A DNA stretch of 6,142 bases from assembly GCA_902782965.1 (NCBI GenBank), contig CACZPG010000115.1, forward strand, positions 1 to 6,142, written 5' to 3'. Under the pieces are notes generated by a model. That model searched no databases. It saw only the letters and a program-made list of their open reading frames with translations, and was not told where the DNA came from. Source of the DNA: an uncultured Lachnospiraceae bacterium. GTDB taxonomy: Bacteria; Bacillota; Clostridia; Lachnospirales; Lachnospiraceae. Shown here in pieces: positions 1 to 6,080 of this stretch (position 1 is the first letter of the stretch; each line of letters begins with the position of its first letter). Both the position numbers and the translations under genes were made by a program.

Positions 1-1
1 G

Positions 2-967
2 TGTCTCAACGCTTCACTTGCAGGTCTTGTAGCAATCACAGCTCCTTGTGATGTAACAGATGCATTTGGTGCAATCATAATCGGTGCTGTATCAGGTGTT
101 CTCGTAGTATTCGGTGTTTGGTTACTGGATTTCAAACTTCACATTGACGATCCTGTTGGTGCCGTAGCAGTTCATATGATGAACGGTATCTGGGGAACTC
201 TTGCAACAGGTCTTTTTGCAACAACAGCAGCTCCGGGAAATGATACATTAAATGGTCTTTTCTACGGTGGTGGTTTCGAACTTCTCGGAATTCAGTTCGT
301 AGGTTTCGCAGCTGTAGCAGGCTGGACTGTAGTAATGATGATAATAGTATTCAGTGTTATCAAGGCTATCTTCGGACTCAGAGTTTCTGAAGAGGAAGAA
401 CTTGAAGGTCTTGATTCAACAGAGCATGGTCTTGCTTCTGCATATTCAGGTTTCAGTATCGTTGATATGTCAAGTGCAATGATGGTTGAGAATGAGAACA
501 CAAGTCTTGGTTCTGACAGTTATGAAGAGGCAACTGAGGCTAAGAAGAATGCGTCTGTTCCTGTAGTTGATGCTACTAAGGAAATGAGAGAGGCAGGAGT
601 TATAGCTGATACCGGAATCAACAAGGTTGTTATTATTACAAAACTTTCAAGATATGATAAGATCAAGAAAGCTCTCAATTCTCTGGGTGTAACAGGTATT
701 ACAGTAACACAGGTCAGCGGATGTGGTATTCAGAAGGGTACCGGTGAGAAATACCGTGGAGTTGAGATGGACGTTACACTTCTTCCTAAGATTAAGCTTG
801 AGGTAGTAGTAAGTAAGATTCCTGTAGACAGCGTTATTGAAACAGCTAAGAAAACTCTTTATACCGGTAAGATCGGTGATGGTAAGATATTCGTATATCC
901 TGTAAGCCGTGTAGTTAAGATCAGAACAGGTGAAGAGAATTACGATGCGCTTCAGGACGTTGAATAA
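2..967 (+). CDS. amt: Ammonium transporter (Amt) fused to a C-terminal P-II signalling domain, 5' partial
   Basis: The frame is open from base 2 and gives 321 residues; the N-terminal membrane part is outside the window. Residues 1 to about 110 are the last transmembrane helices of an Amt/MEP/Rh channel, with a conserved His (codon 173-175) in the context AVHMMNGIWGTL, equivalent to the second His of the conducting twin-His pair. The usual Amt tail follows (LRVSEEEELEGLD, then EHG and AYSGF). After an acidic, low-complexity linker, residues from about 206 form a full P-II domain: T-loop with QKG and YRG, then TGKIGDGKIF (B-loop) and KIRTGEE (C-loop). P-II proteins sense ATP/ADP and 2-oxoglutarate and plug Amt pores through the T-loop Arg, which is present (codon 755-757). 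The uridylylated T-loop Tyr (Tyr51 of E. coli GlnB) is Met here. Likely role: self-gating ammonium uptake at the cell membrane. The ATG at 176 is internal, not the start. Confidence 0.93.
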   Translation, partial: CLNASLAGLVAITAPCDVTDAFGAIIIGAVSGVLVVFGVWLLDFKLHIDDPVGAVAVHMMNGIWGTLATGLFATTAAPGNDTLNGLFYGGGFELLGIQFVGFAAVAGWTVVMMIIVFSVIKAIFGLRVSEEEELEGLDSTEHGLASAYSGFSIVDMSSAMMVENENTSLGSDSYEEATEAKKNASVPVVDATKEMREAGVIADTGINKVVIITKLSRYDKIKKALNSLGVTGITVTQVSGCGIQKGTGEKYRGVEMDVTLLPKIKLEVVVSKIPVDSVIETAKKTLYTGKIGDGKIFVYPVSRVVKIRTGEENYDALQDVE

Positions 968-974
968 AGATATA

Positions 975-990
975 ATTCAGAATCCTGAAT
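975..990 (+). repeat. Short inverted repeat after amt
   Basis: A 6-bp perfect stem, ATTCAG and CTGAAT with loop AATC, begins 7 nt after the amt stop codon. It is followed by a run of A rather than T, so it does not look like an intrinsic terminator on the + strand. It could be a weak mRNA 3'-end hairpin or chance. No better terminator for amt is visible before the trp promoter. Confidence 0.3.
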
Positions 991-999
991 AAAAAAATA

Positions 1000-1029
1000 T
1001 TGACAAAGAATATATCCTGGTGGTAGTAT
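1000..1029 (+). promoter_or_regulatory. Predicted sigma-A-type promoter of the trp operon
   Basis: A perfect -35 box TTGACA (1000-1005) is followed after 18 nt by TAGTAT (1024-1029), a 4 of 6 match to TATAAT. An A-rich stretch (991-998) lies just upstream and could act as an UP element. Transcription would start near 1036, about 25-30 nt before the first T-box structure, which fits a T-box leader. The -10 box is imperfect and the start site has not been mapped. Confidence 0.65.
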
Positions 1030-1321
1030 GCAAACATATTTAACTAAATAGTAGATATGTAAAACCGTGGATGAAGAGTAAGTAGGCTGAGCCTCCTTTC
1101 ATACAGAGAGTCGCAGGTGGTGAGATTGCGATGATAAGTGTTTGGCTGAATGGACTTCAGAGGGCAATCAGAACTGTAAAGGTTATGAATCGGTGATTCT
1201 GACATTTGCAAAGTATGGGAGACGGAGTAGGAACCTTCGTTACAAAAGTTCGGCTTTTGATGAAAAGAATTATGATGATTCTTTAGAAGAAAGCGCTGAG
1301 AGGGTGTAATTATACACCAAG

Positions 1322-1364
1322 TTGGGTGGCACCGCAGGAAAACTATTCAGATATCCTGTCCCGA
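1322..1364 (+). promoter_or_regulatory. T-box antiterminator
   Basis: Helix A2 is GCAGGA (1334-1339) with TCCTGT (1354-1359), with one G-T wobble. Helix A1 is TTGGG (1322-1326) with CCCGA (1360-1364). Between them is the 7-nt bulge TGGCACC (1327-1333), whose first four bases contact the uncharged tRNA acceptor end. The 3' side (1359-1364) is also the start of the terminator stem, so the two structures exclude each other, as T-box control requires. Confidence 0.9.
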
Positions 1365-1401
1365 CAGTCCGAGTTTTCGGATTGTCGGGATTTTTGTTTT
1401 T
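1359..1401 (+). terminator. T-box intrinsic terminator (attenuator)
   Basis: A 14-bp stem pairs 1359-1372 (TCCCGACAGTCCGA) with 1377-1390 (TCGGATTGTCGGGA), with a single wobble and a 4-nt GTTT loop. The tract TTTTTGTTTTT (1391-1401) follows. This is the conditional stop between the leader and the first structural gene. Confidence 0.95.
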
Positions 1402-1436
1402 AAAACTATTTTAAAACTATAATTAATTTTAATTAT
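1398..1436 (+). repeat. AT-rich tandem repeat and palindrome in the 5' UTR
   Basis: The 11-bp unit TTTTAAAACTA occurs twice in direct tandem (1398-1408 and 1409-1419). The inverted repeat ATAATTAA/TTAATTAT (1419-1426 and 1429-1436) follows at once. The stretch lies between the attenuator and the ribosome binding site and contains almost no G or C. It probably keeps the leader unstructured upstream of the start site. No specific function is visible. Confidence 0.6.
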
Positions 1437-1440
1437 TTTA

Positions 1441-1467
1441 TGATCATGGAGGTATAAAGAATGATCA
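1441..1467 (+). promoter_or_regulatory. Ribosome binding site in the loop of a start-codon hairpin
   Basis: GGAGG (1448-1452) is 8 nt before the ATG at 1461 and fixes the start of the ACT-domain gene. It is flanked by TGATCAT (1441-1447) and ATGATCA (1461-1467), which can form a perfect 7-bp stem. The Shine-Dalgarno site would sit in a 13-nt loop and the start codon in the stem. The stem is AT-rich and probably weak, so any effect on translation is speculative. Confidence 0.6.
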
Positions 1468-1865
1468 GTCAATTATCTATATTTACCGAAAACACAAAGG
1501 GAGCAATGCTTAAGGTATCTAAAGCGGTATCGGATGCCGGAATAGATATTTACAATGTTGTTACTAATGACAGCGCGGAATTCGGAATAGTAAGGATGCT
1601 TACAACCGATCCTGAGAAGGCTAAGGATATCCTCACAGACTTAGGTTATATGTGTAAGCTTGACAGGGTGATCGGAGTGGAGATTCCTGATGATGTGGGA
1701 AGTCTTACAACACTTCTGGACACACTGTATACATGTAATATCAATATTGATTATCTCTATGTTTCCTACAGCAGAGACTCCAAAACTCCTCTCGCTGTCA
1801 TGAAGGTGATCGGATATGTAGAGGTGGAATCAAGCCTGAACAGCAGAGGATATAAAACGATATAA
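1461..1865 (+). CDS. Tandem ACT-domain protein, first gene of the trp operon
   Basis: The 134-residue protein consists of two ACT domains and little else: about residues 3-65 (TENTKGAMLKVSKAV, then AGIDIYNV) and 70-130 (VEIPDDVGSLTTLLDTL, then NINIDYLYV). It resembles the small tandem-ACT family of COG4747 type, which has no catalytic domain. ACT domains commonly bind amino acids at dimer interfaces and regulate partner proteins. There is no signal peptide or membrane segment, so it should be cytosolic. It is the first gene after the T-box, 24 nt before trpE, so it is induced with the pathway when charged tRNA-Trp is scarce. Inference: it senses tryptophan or another aromatic ligand and modulates a Trp enzyme, possibly TrpE. 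The protein itself contains no Trp. The domain call is firm; the function is not known. Confidence 0.9.
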   Translation: MISQLSIFTENTKGAMLKVSKAVSDAGIDIYNVVTNDSAEFGIVRMLTTDPEKAKDILTDLGYMCKLDRVIGVEIPDDVGSLTTLLDTLYTCNINIDYLYVSYSRDSKTPLAVMKVIGYVEVESSLNSRGYKTI

Positions 1866-1889
1866 TCTGCCGGAGGAAAGGAGAAAGCT

Positions 1890-3359
1890 ATGGAAATCAG
1901 ACCATCACTGGATGAATTAAAGAATATGAATCTCGAGGGCTTCAGAGTGGCTCCTGTCAGCTGTGAACTGCTTTCTGATTTTACAACCCCTATAGAAACG
2001 CTTCGTGTTCTGAAGGGAGCTTCGGCACATGCGTATATGCTTGAGTCTGCTCAGGCTCAGGAGACCTGGGGAAGATATACATTTCTGGGATATGAGCCTA
2101 AAATGGAAATCAGCTGCATAAACGGAGAAATGCGAGTTGTGACTGATGGAAATGAAACAGAGAAATTCCACACGGATAATCCTTCTGAATATCTGAGACA
2201 GGTGCTGGCTCAGTATAAAAGTCCCAAATTTGATTTTCTGCCACCTTTTACCGGTGGTCTGGTAGGATATTTCTCCTATGATTATCTGAAGTACAGTGAA
2301 CCGGTACTTCGGAGTGACGTATATGATGAAGATGAGTTCAAGGATGTTGACCTGATGCTCTTCGATAAGGTTATAGCCTTCGATAATGTGAGACAGAAGA
2401 TAGTTCTTATATCAAATGTAAGAATAGAAGAGCTTGAAACAGATTATGACCGTGTTGTCAGAGAGCTTGAGGAACTTAAAGAGCTTATATTAAAGGGAGA
2501 AAAAGCACAGGAAGAGAGCGGAAGAATTCTGGGAGAATTTAAACCGGTATTTGATAAGGCCAGCTACTGTGAAATGGTGGAGAAGGCCAAAAATCATATC
2601 TTCGAAGGGGATATATTCCAGATAGTTCTTTCAAACAGGCTGGAGGCTCCTTTTGAAGGAAGCCTTCTGAATACCTACAGACTTCTCCGGACGATCAATC
2701 CTTCCCCCTATATGTTCTATTTCTCCGGAACAGATGTAGAAGTGGCAGGAGCATCACCTGAAACACTGGTCAAGCTGGAGAATGGTGTGCTTCACACATT
2801 TCCTCTGGCAGGAACGCGCCCCAGAGGAAAGACACCTCAGGAGGATAAGGCTCTGGAGGCAGAAGTGCTTAGTGATGAGAAGGAATTGGCGGAGCACAAT
2901 ATGTTGGTGGATCTGGGAAGAAATGATCTCGGCAGGGTAAGCCGGTTCGGAACCGTTGAGGTAGAGAAGTATCAGGAAGTTCTGAGATTCTCACATGTTA
3001 TGCATATAGGTTCCACTGTAAGAGGAGAAATCAGAGAAGATAAGGATGCGCTGGATGCTATCGAAGCAGTACTTCCGGCAGGAACCCTTTCCGGAGCACC
3101 TAAGATCAGAGCCTGTCAGCTGATAAATGAACTGGAAAATAATAAGCGTGGAATATACGGCGGCGCTATAGGATATATTGATTTCACCGGAAATATGGAT
3201 ACCTGTATTGCCATAAGAATAGCTTATAAGAAGAATGGCAGGGTATTCGTGAGAAGCGGAGCGGGAATCGTGGCGGATTCAGTTCCGGAGACGGAATACC
3301 AGGAATGTATCAATAAGGCCAAAGCAGTGATCAATGCCCTTGAGACAAAAATAGATTAG
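1890..3359 (+). CDS. trpE: Anthranilate synthase component I
   Basis: TrpE converts chorismate to anthranilate using ammonia delivered by TrpG. Its 489 residues are typical of the family. The N-terminal domain carries LES at residues 51-53 (context AYMLESAQ), matching the LLES tryptophan-binding motif of known TrpE proteins, so feedback inhibition by Trp is expected. The C-terminal chorismate-binding domain shows GDIFQIVLSNR (from 240), PLAGTRPRG (305-313), EHNMLVDLGRNDLGRV, LPAGTLSGAPK (395-405), YGGAIGYID and SGAGIVADS followed by ETEY. PLAGTRPRG and the operon context favour anthranilate synthase over aminodeoxychorismate synthase. The start is supported by AAAGGAG (1877-1883), 6 nt before the ATG. 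The stop lies inside a 10-bp tandem duplication. Confidence 0.98.
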   Translation: MEIRPSLDELKNMNLEGFRVAPVSCELLSDFTTPIETLRVLKGASAHAYMLESAQAQETWGRYTFLGYEPKMEISCINGEMRVVTDGNETEKFHTDNPSEYLRQVLAQYKSPKFDFLPPFTGGLVGYFSYDYLKYSEPVLRSDVYDEDEFKDVDLMLFDKVIAFDNVRQKIVLISNVRIEELETDYDRVVRELEELKELILKGEKAQEESGRILGEFKPVFDKASYCEMVEKAKNHIFEGDIFQIVLSNRLEAPFEGSLLNTYRLLRTINPSPYMFYFSGTDVEVAGASPETLVKLENGVLHTFPLAGTRPRGKTPQEDKALEAEVLSDEKELAEHNMLVDLGRNDLGRVSRFGTVEVEKYQEVLRFSHVMHIGSTVRGEIREDKDALDAIEAVLPAGTLSGAPKIRACQLINELENNKRGIYGGAIGYIDFTGNMDTCIAIRIAYKKNGRVFVRSGAGIVADSVPETEYQECINKAKAVINALETKID

Positions 3360-3370
3360 TATAGATTAGT
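3351..3370 (+). repeat. 10-bp tandem duplication across the trpE stop codon
   Basis: ATAGATTAGT occurs twice back to back (3351-3360 and 3361-3370). The trpE stop TAG is at 3357-3359 in the first copy; the second copy lies in the trpE-trpG spacer and adds a TAG in another frame. It looks like a small replication-slippage duplication with no effect on the protein. Confidence 0.85.
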
Positions 3371-3391
3371 TGTATACAGAAAGGAAATATA

Positions 3392-4009
3392 ATGATACTA
3401 CTAATAGATAATTATGACAGCTTCTCCTATAACCTTTTTCAGCTTATAGGAAGCATTAACCCTCATATAAGAGTAATCAGAAATGATGAAATGAGTATTC
3501 GGGAAATAGAAGAATTAAAGCCTTCTCACATTATTCTGTCTCCGGGACCGGGGAAGCCTGATGATGCAGGAATCTGTGAAGAAGTGGTAAGACAGCTGGG
3601 TGGAAAGATACCGATTCTCGGTGTATGTCTGGGACATCAGGCCATCTGTGAAGTATACGGAGCTACTGTTACTTATGCCAAGAGACTGATGCATGGAAAA
3701 CAGTCGGTATGTACGGTAACAGATGATGCTATATTCAGAGGAATCGGAGCCTCTGAGGAGAATCCGGGTCCGGAAGGTGATGCGGTTCATGAGGACGGTC
3801 ACAAAATGAAGGTGGCCAGATATCATTCTCTGGCGGCAAAGAAGGAGACTGTTCCCGACTGTCTCGAAGTTATTGCAGTATCTGATGACGATGAAGAGGT
3901 TATGGCAGTTAAACATAGGGATTATATGGTATACGGACTTCAGTTTCATCCAGAATCCATTCTTACACCGGAAGGATTGATACTACTTAAGAATTTTTTG
4001 GAAATGTGA
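3392..4009 (+). CDS. trpG: Anthranilate synthase component II, glutamine amidotransferase
   Basis: TrpG hydrolyses glutamine and passes ammonia to TrpE. This is a class I (triad) amidotransferase of 205 residues. It starts MILLIDNYDSFSYNL, has the oxyanion-region motif SPGPGKP (50-56), the nucleophile Cys79 in GVCLGHQ, and the remaining triad members His186 and Glu188 in QFHPES. Most TrpG/PabA proteins are about 185-195 residues. The extra length is an acidic, Gly/Pro-rich insertion at about 119-137, between IFRGI and MKVARYHSL. The start is supported by AGAAAGGA (3378-3385), 6 nt before the ATG, and the gene is 32 nt after trpE. In some bacteria one such subunit also serves PabB; whether it does here cannot be told. 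Confidence 0.97.
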   Translation: MILLIDNYDSFSYNLFQLIGSINPHIRVIRNDEMSIREIEELKPSHIILSPGPGKPDDAGICEEVVRQLGGKIPILGVCLGHQAICEVYGATVTYAKRLMHGKQSVCTVTDDAIFRGIGASEENPGPEGDAVHEDGHKMKVARYHSLAAKKETVPDCLEVIAVSDDDEEVMAVKHRDYMVYGLQFHPESILTPEGLILLKNFLEM

Positions 4010-4042
4010 AATAAATAAGAACCATTAAGGAGGTACATTACA

Positions 4043-5062
4043 ATGATCAAGGAAGCAATCGAGAAAATAGTAAATAAGCAGGATCTCACATATGATGAGG
4101 CGTACACGGTAATGAATGAGATTATGAGTGGGGAGACTACTCCTACTCAGAACGCTGCATTTCTGTCAGCTCTGTCTACCAAGAGTGCTAAGGCTGAGAC
4201 CAAGGATGAGATAGCAGGATGTGCTGCAGCCATGAGAGATCATGCAATTCCTGTAAATACCGGAATGGATATATTTGAAATAGTAGGAACAGGTGGTGAT
4301 AATGCTCACAGCTTCAATATTTCCACTACTTCAGCTCTTATCGCAGCTGCAGGTGGAATGAAGGTTGCCAAGCACGGTAACAGAGCAGCTTCTTCCAAAT
4401 GTGGAACTGCAGACTGTCTGGAAGCCCTTGGAGTAAATATTCAGCAGGATCCTGAGAAATGCATAGAACTTCTGAATGAAGTAGGAATGTGCTTCTTCTT
4501 TGCACAGAAGTATCATACTTCAATGAAATATGTAGGACCAATCAGAAAAGAACTTGGTTTCAGAACAGTATTTAATATTCTTGGCCCTCTTACAAATCCC
4601 GGTAAGCCTACTCAGATGCTTCTGGGTGTGTATGATGAATACCTTGTTGAACCTCTGGCTCAGGTTCTTGCAGATCTGGGTGTTAAGAGAGGAATGGTTG
4701 TATTTGGACAGGATAAGCTGGATGAGATATCTCTCAGTTCACCAACAACCATATGTGAGATAAAGGACGGATGGTACAAGACAAGAGTTATAAGACCTGA
4801 GGATTTTGGATTTAAGACATGCAAGAAGGAAGATCTTGTAGGTGGAGCTCCTGAGGAAAATGCGGCCATCACCAGAAGTATCCTCAGTGGAGAAGAGAAG
4901 GGTCCAAAGAGAGAGGCAACACTTCTGAATGCGGGTGCTGCTCTTTATATAGGAGGAAAGGCTGATTCCATGAAAGAAGGAATCAAGCTGGCTGAGGAGA
5001 TTATTGCATCAGGTAAAGCAACAGAAACTCTGGAGAAATTTATTGAAGTAAGTAATAGTTAA
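4043..5062 (+). CDS. trpD: Anthranilate phosphoribosyltransferase
   Basis: TrpD transfers the phosphoribosyl group of PRPP to anthranilate. Its 339 residues are normal for the family. A helical N-terminal domain (about 1-70) is followed by GTGGD (82-86) in the context FEIVGTGGDNAHSFNIST, which binds PRPP. KHGNR (110-114) runs into AASSKCGTADCLEALG. GPIRKELGFRTVFNILGPLTNP (split by the helix turn near 172) lines the anthranilate side. Asp227-Glu228 in KLDEISLSSPT match the metal-binding DE pair. The start has a strong AAGGAGGT (4027-4034), 8 nt before the ATG. It is not fused to TrpG, unlike the enterobacterial TrpGD. It lies 33 nt after trpG. Confidence 0.98.
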   Translation: MIKEAIEKIVNKQDLTYDEAYTVMNEIMSGETTPTQNAAFLSALSTKSAKAETKDEIAGCAAAMRDHAIPVNTGMDIFEIVGTGGDNAHSFNISTTSALIAAAGGMKVAKHGNRAASSKCGTADCLEALGVNIQQDPEKCIELLNEVGMCFFFAQKYHTSMKYVGPIRKELGFRTVFNILGPLTNPGKPTQMLLGVYDEYLVEPLAQVLADLGVKRGMVVFGQDKLDEISLSSPTTICEIKDGWYKTRVIRPEDFGFKTCKKEDLVGGAPEENAAITRSILSGEEKGPKREATLLNAGAALYIGGKADSMKEGIKLAEEIIASGKATETLEKFIEVSNS

Positions 5063-5097
5063 AAGATTTCACCATATGATATAGGAGAATTGGTAGA

Positions 5098-5895
5098 ATG
5101 ATACTTGATGAACTGGCAGCTCTTACAAGAGTGAGAATTGAGAAACAGAAAGAGATTTATTCACTGGCTGATATTCAGCGGGATGCTGAGCTGATGGCAG
5201 AGCGTGAAATGGAGGTACTTGAGTTCGAATATCCCTTCGAACAGGCTCTTGCGAAGAAGGGACTTTCCATTATCTCTGAAGTAAAGAAGGCATCTCCATC
5301 CAAGGGAGTGATCGCAGAGGAGTTTCCGTATCTGGAAATAGCACTGGAGTATGAAAGAAGCGGGGCCGATGCCATTTCCTGTCTCACCGAACCTGAAAGA
5401 TTCAAAGGAAGCGACGAATATCTTAAGGGGATAGTAAAGCAGGTAAGTATACCGGTCCTTAGAAAAGATTTTACAATCGATCCTTATATGATTTATCAGG
5501 CCAAGCTTATGGGAGCTTCGGCAGTTCTGCTGATTGCAGCTATATTATCCGATAAGGAACTGAAACAATTCTCAGAAATAGCAGATAATCTCGGACTTTC
5601 CTGTCTTTTTGAAGCTCATGATGAAACAGAGGTCAGAAGATGCCTGGATGCGGGAGCAAGAATTCTCGGAGTTAATAACAGAAACCTGAAGGATTTTACG
5701 GTAGATATAAATAACAGCATCAGACTTCGTGAACTGGTTCCGGAGGATATTATATTTGTATCCGAAAGTGGAATTGAGAAGCCGGAGGACGTAATTAGGC
5801 TTAAAGAAAATGGAACGGATGCGGTGCTTATCGGTGAGATGCTTATGAGAAGCAGCGATAAGCCTGGCCTGATACAGAAAATGAAATCAGCATAA
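5098..5895 (+). CDS. trpC: Indole-3-glycerol phosphate synthase
   Basis: TrpC closes the indole ring of CdRP with loss of CO2 and water to give indole-3-glycerol phosphate. It has 265 residues, a single-function TIM barrel with the usual N-terminal extension (ILDELAALTRVRIEKQKE), and is not fused to TrpF. Conserved positions by family comparison are Glu61 and Lys63 in SEVKKASPSKG, Lys123 in VLRKDF, Glu172 in FEAHDETE, Asn194 in GVNNRNL, and Ser224 in SESGIEKPEDV. The phosphate-binding GEML motif is near the C-terminus. AGGAG (5083-5087) lies 10 nt before the ATG. The gene starts 35 nt after trpD and ends 3 nt before a large palindromic element. Confidence 0.98.
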   Translation: MILDELAALTRVRIEKQKEIYSLADIQRDAELMAEREMEVLEFEYPFEQALAKKGLSIISEVKKASPSKGVIAEEFPYLEIALEYERSGADAISCLTEPERFKGSDEYLKGIVKQVSIPVLRKDFTIDPYMIYQAKLMGASAVLLIAAILSDKELKQFSEIADNLGLSCLFEAHDETEVRRCLDAGARILGVNNRNLKDFTVDINNSIRLRELVPEDIIFVSESGIEKPEDVIRLKENGTDAVLIGEMLMRSSDKPGLIQKMKSA

Positions 5896-5898
5896 AAT

Positions 5899-6055
5899 GT
5901 GACAGTTTGAACTTGTGCCATATCGACTTTGTCGATATGCATGACTTCCTTTGGAAGTCATGGCTGCACTACGTGCAGCGCATCCTCGCTTTGCTCGGAC
6001 CCTGGGAGCCCTCGGTTCTTCGAACCGTATCCCAGAGCCACTGTTCAAGTGTCAC
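5899..6055. repeat. Multi-hairpin palindromic element between trpC and trpF
   Basis: The ends form an imperfect inverted repeat of 16 pairs: 5899-5917 with 6039-6055, containing GTGACA/TGTCAC, TTGAAC/GTTCAA and GTG/CAC, with two small bulges. Inside are five hairpins. HP1 is CATATCGAC-TTT-GTCGATATG (5919-5939). HP2 (5940-5962) has a perfect 10-bp stem with loop TTT. HP3 is GCTGCAC-TAC-GTGCAGC (5963-5979). HP4 (5983-5999) is imperfect with loop TTT. HP5 (6002-6035) is CTGGGA/TCCCAG enclosing CGGTTC-TTC-GAACCG. HP1, HP2 and HP3 abut with no spacer. By hand count 67 of 121 bases in 5919-6039 are G or C, richer than the flanking genes. No T-tract follows, so it is not a terminator. It may be a MITE- or REP-like insertion or a structured RNA; I do not recognise a named family. 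Confidence 0.85.
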
Positions 6056-6080
6056 GAATGTCATCTTTGTGGGAATGTTT

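Larger units (their letters stand above)
1062..1401 (+). promoter_or_regulatory. T-box riboswitch leader, tRNA-Trp specific
   Basis: This leader controls the trp operon by binding tRNA: uncharged tRNA-Trp stabilises an antiterminator, and charged tRNA leaves the terminator to form. Stem I is recognisable: TGAAG (1072-1076) pairs with CTTCA (1155-1159), enclosing AGTA (1077-1080) on the 5' side and GAA plus the specifier TGG (1151-1153) on the 3' side. This is the usual specifier-loop arrangement, and TGG is the Trp codon. The conserved distal parts AGAGAG (1105-1110) and GGTGGTGAGA sit around a TCGCA/TGCGA stem (1111-1131). Other hairpins are TCAGAA/TTCTGA (1168-1202), AAAGAAT/ATTCTTT (1264-1284) and GGTGTA/TACACC (1303-1318, a stem III candidate). 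The conserved T-box core GGGTGGCACCGC is at 1324-1335. Its bulge TGGC would pair with a tRNA ending GCCA, which fits the G discriminator base usual in bacterial tRNA-Trp. The outer limits are approximate. Confidence 0.95.

Noticed and set aside
176..967. Separate gene starting at the ATG at 176
   Set aside because: The frame is open upstream to base 2 and encodes continuous Amt membrane sequence, including the conserved His just before this Met. It is an internal codon of a truncated gene.
3515..3949. Minus-strand ORF of 144 codons inside trpG
   Set aside because: It is antisense to a gene with every catalytic motif intact, and its product is Cys/His/Ile-rich without domain features. It is a shadow of trpG.
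4554..4763. Overlapping + strand ORF inside trpD
   Set aside because: It is in another frame within the conserved core of TrpD, has no family resemblance and no ribosome binding site.
5616..5942. Minus-strand ORF of 108 codons overlapping the trpC 3' end
   Set aside because: It lies almost wholly antisense to the conserved TrpC barrel, its start falls in the palindromic element, it has no ribosome binding site, and its translation resembles no known protein.
5899..6055. The trpC-trpF structure as an intrinsic terminator
   Set aside because: No T-run follows any of the hairpins, and a trp gene continues just downstream in the same direction.
5899..6055. CRISPR array or tRNA gene
   Set aside because: The hairpins differ in sequence and there are no repeat-spacer units. 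The pattern of short abutting 3-nt-loop hairpins does not fit a tRNA cloverleaf.
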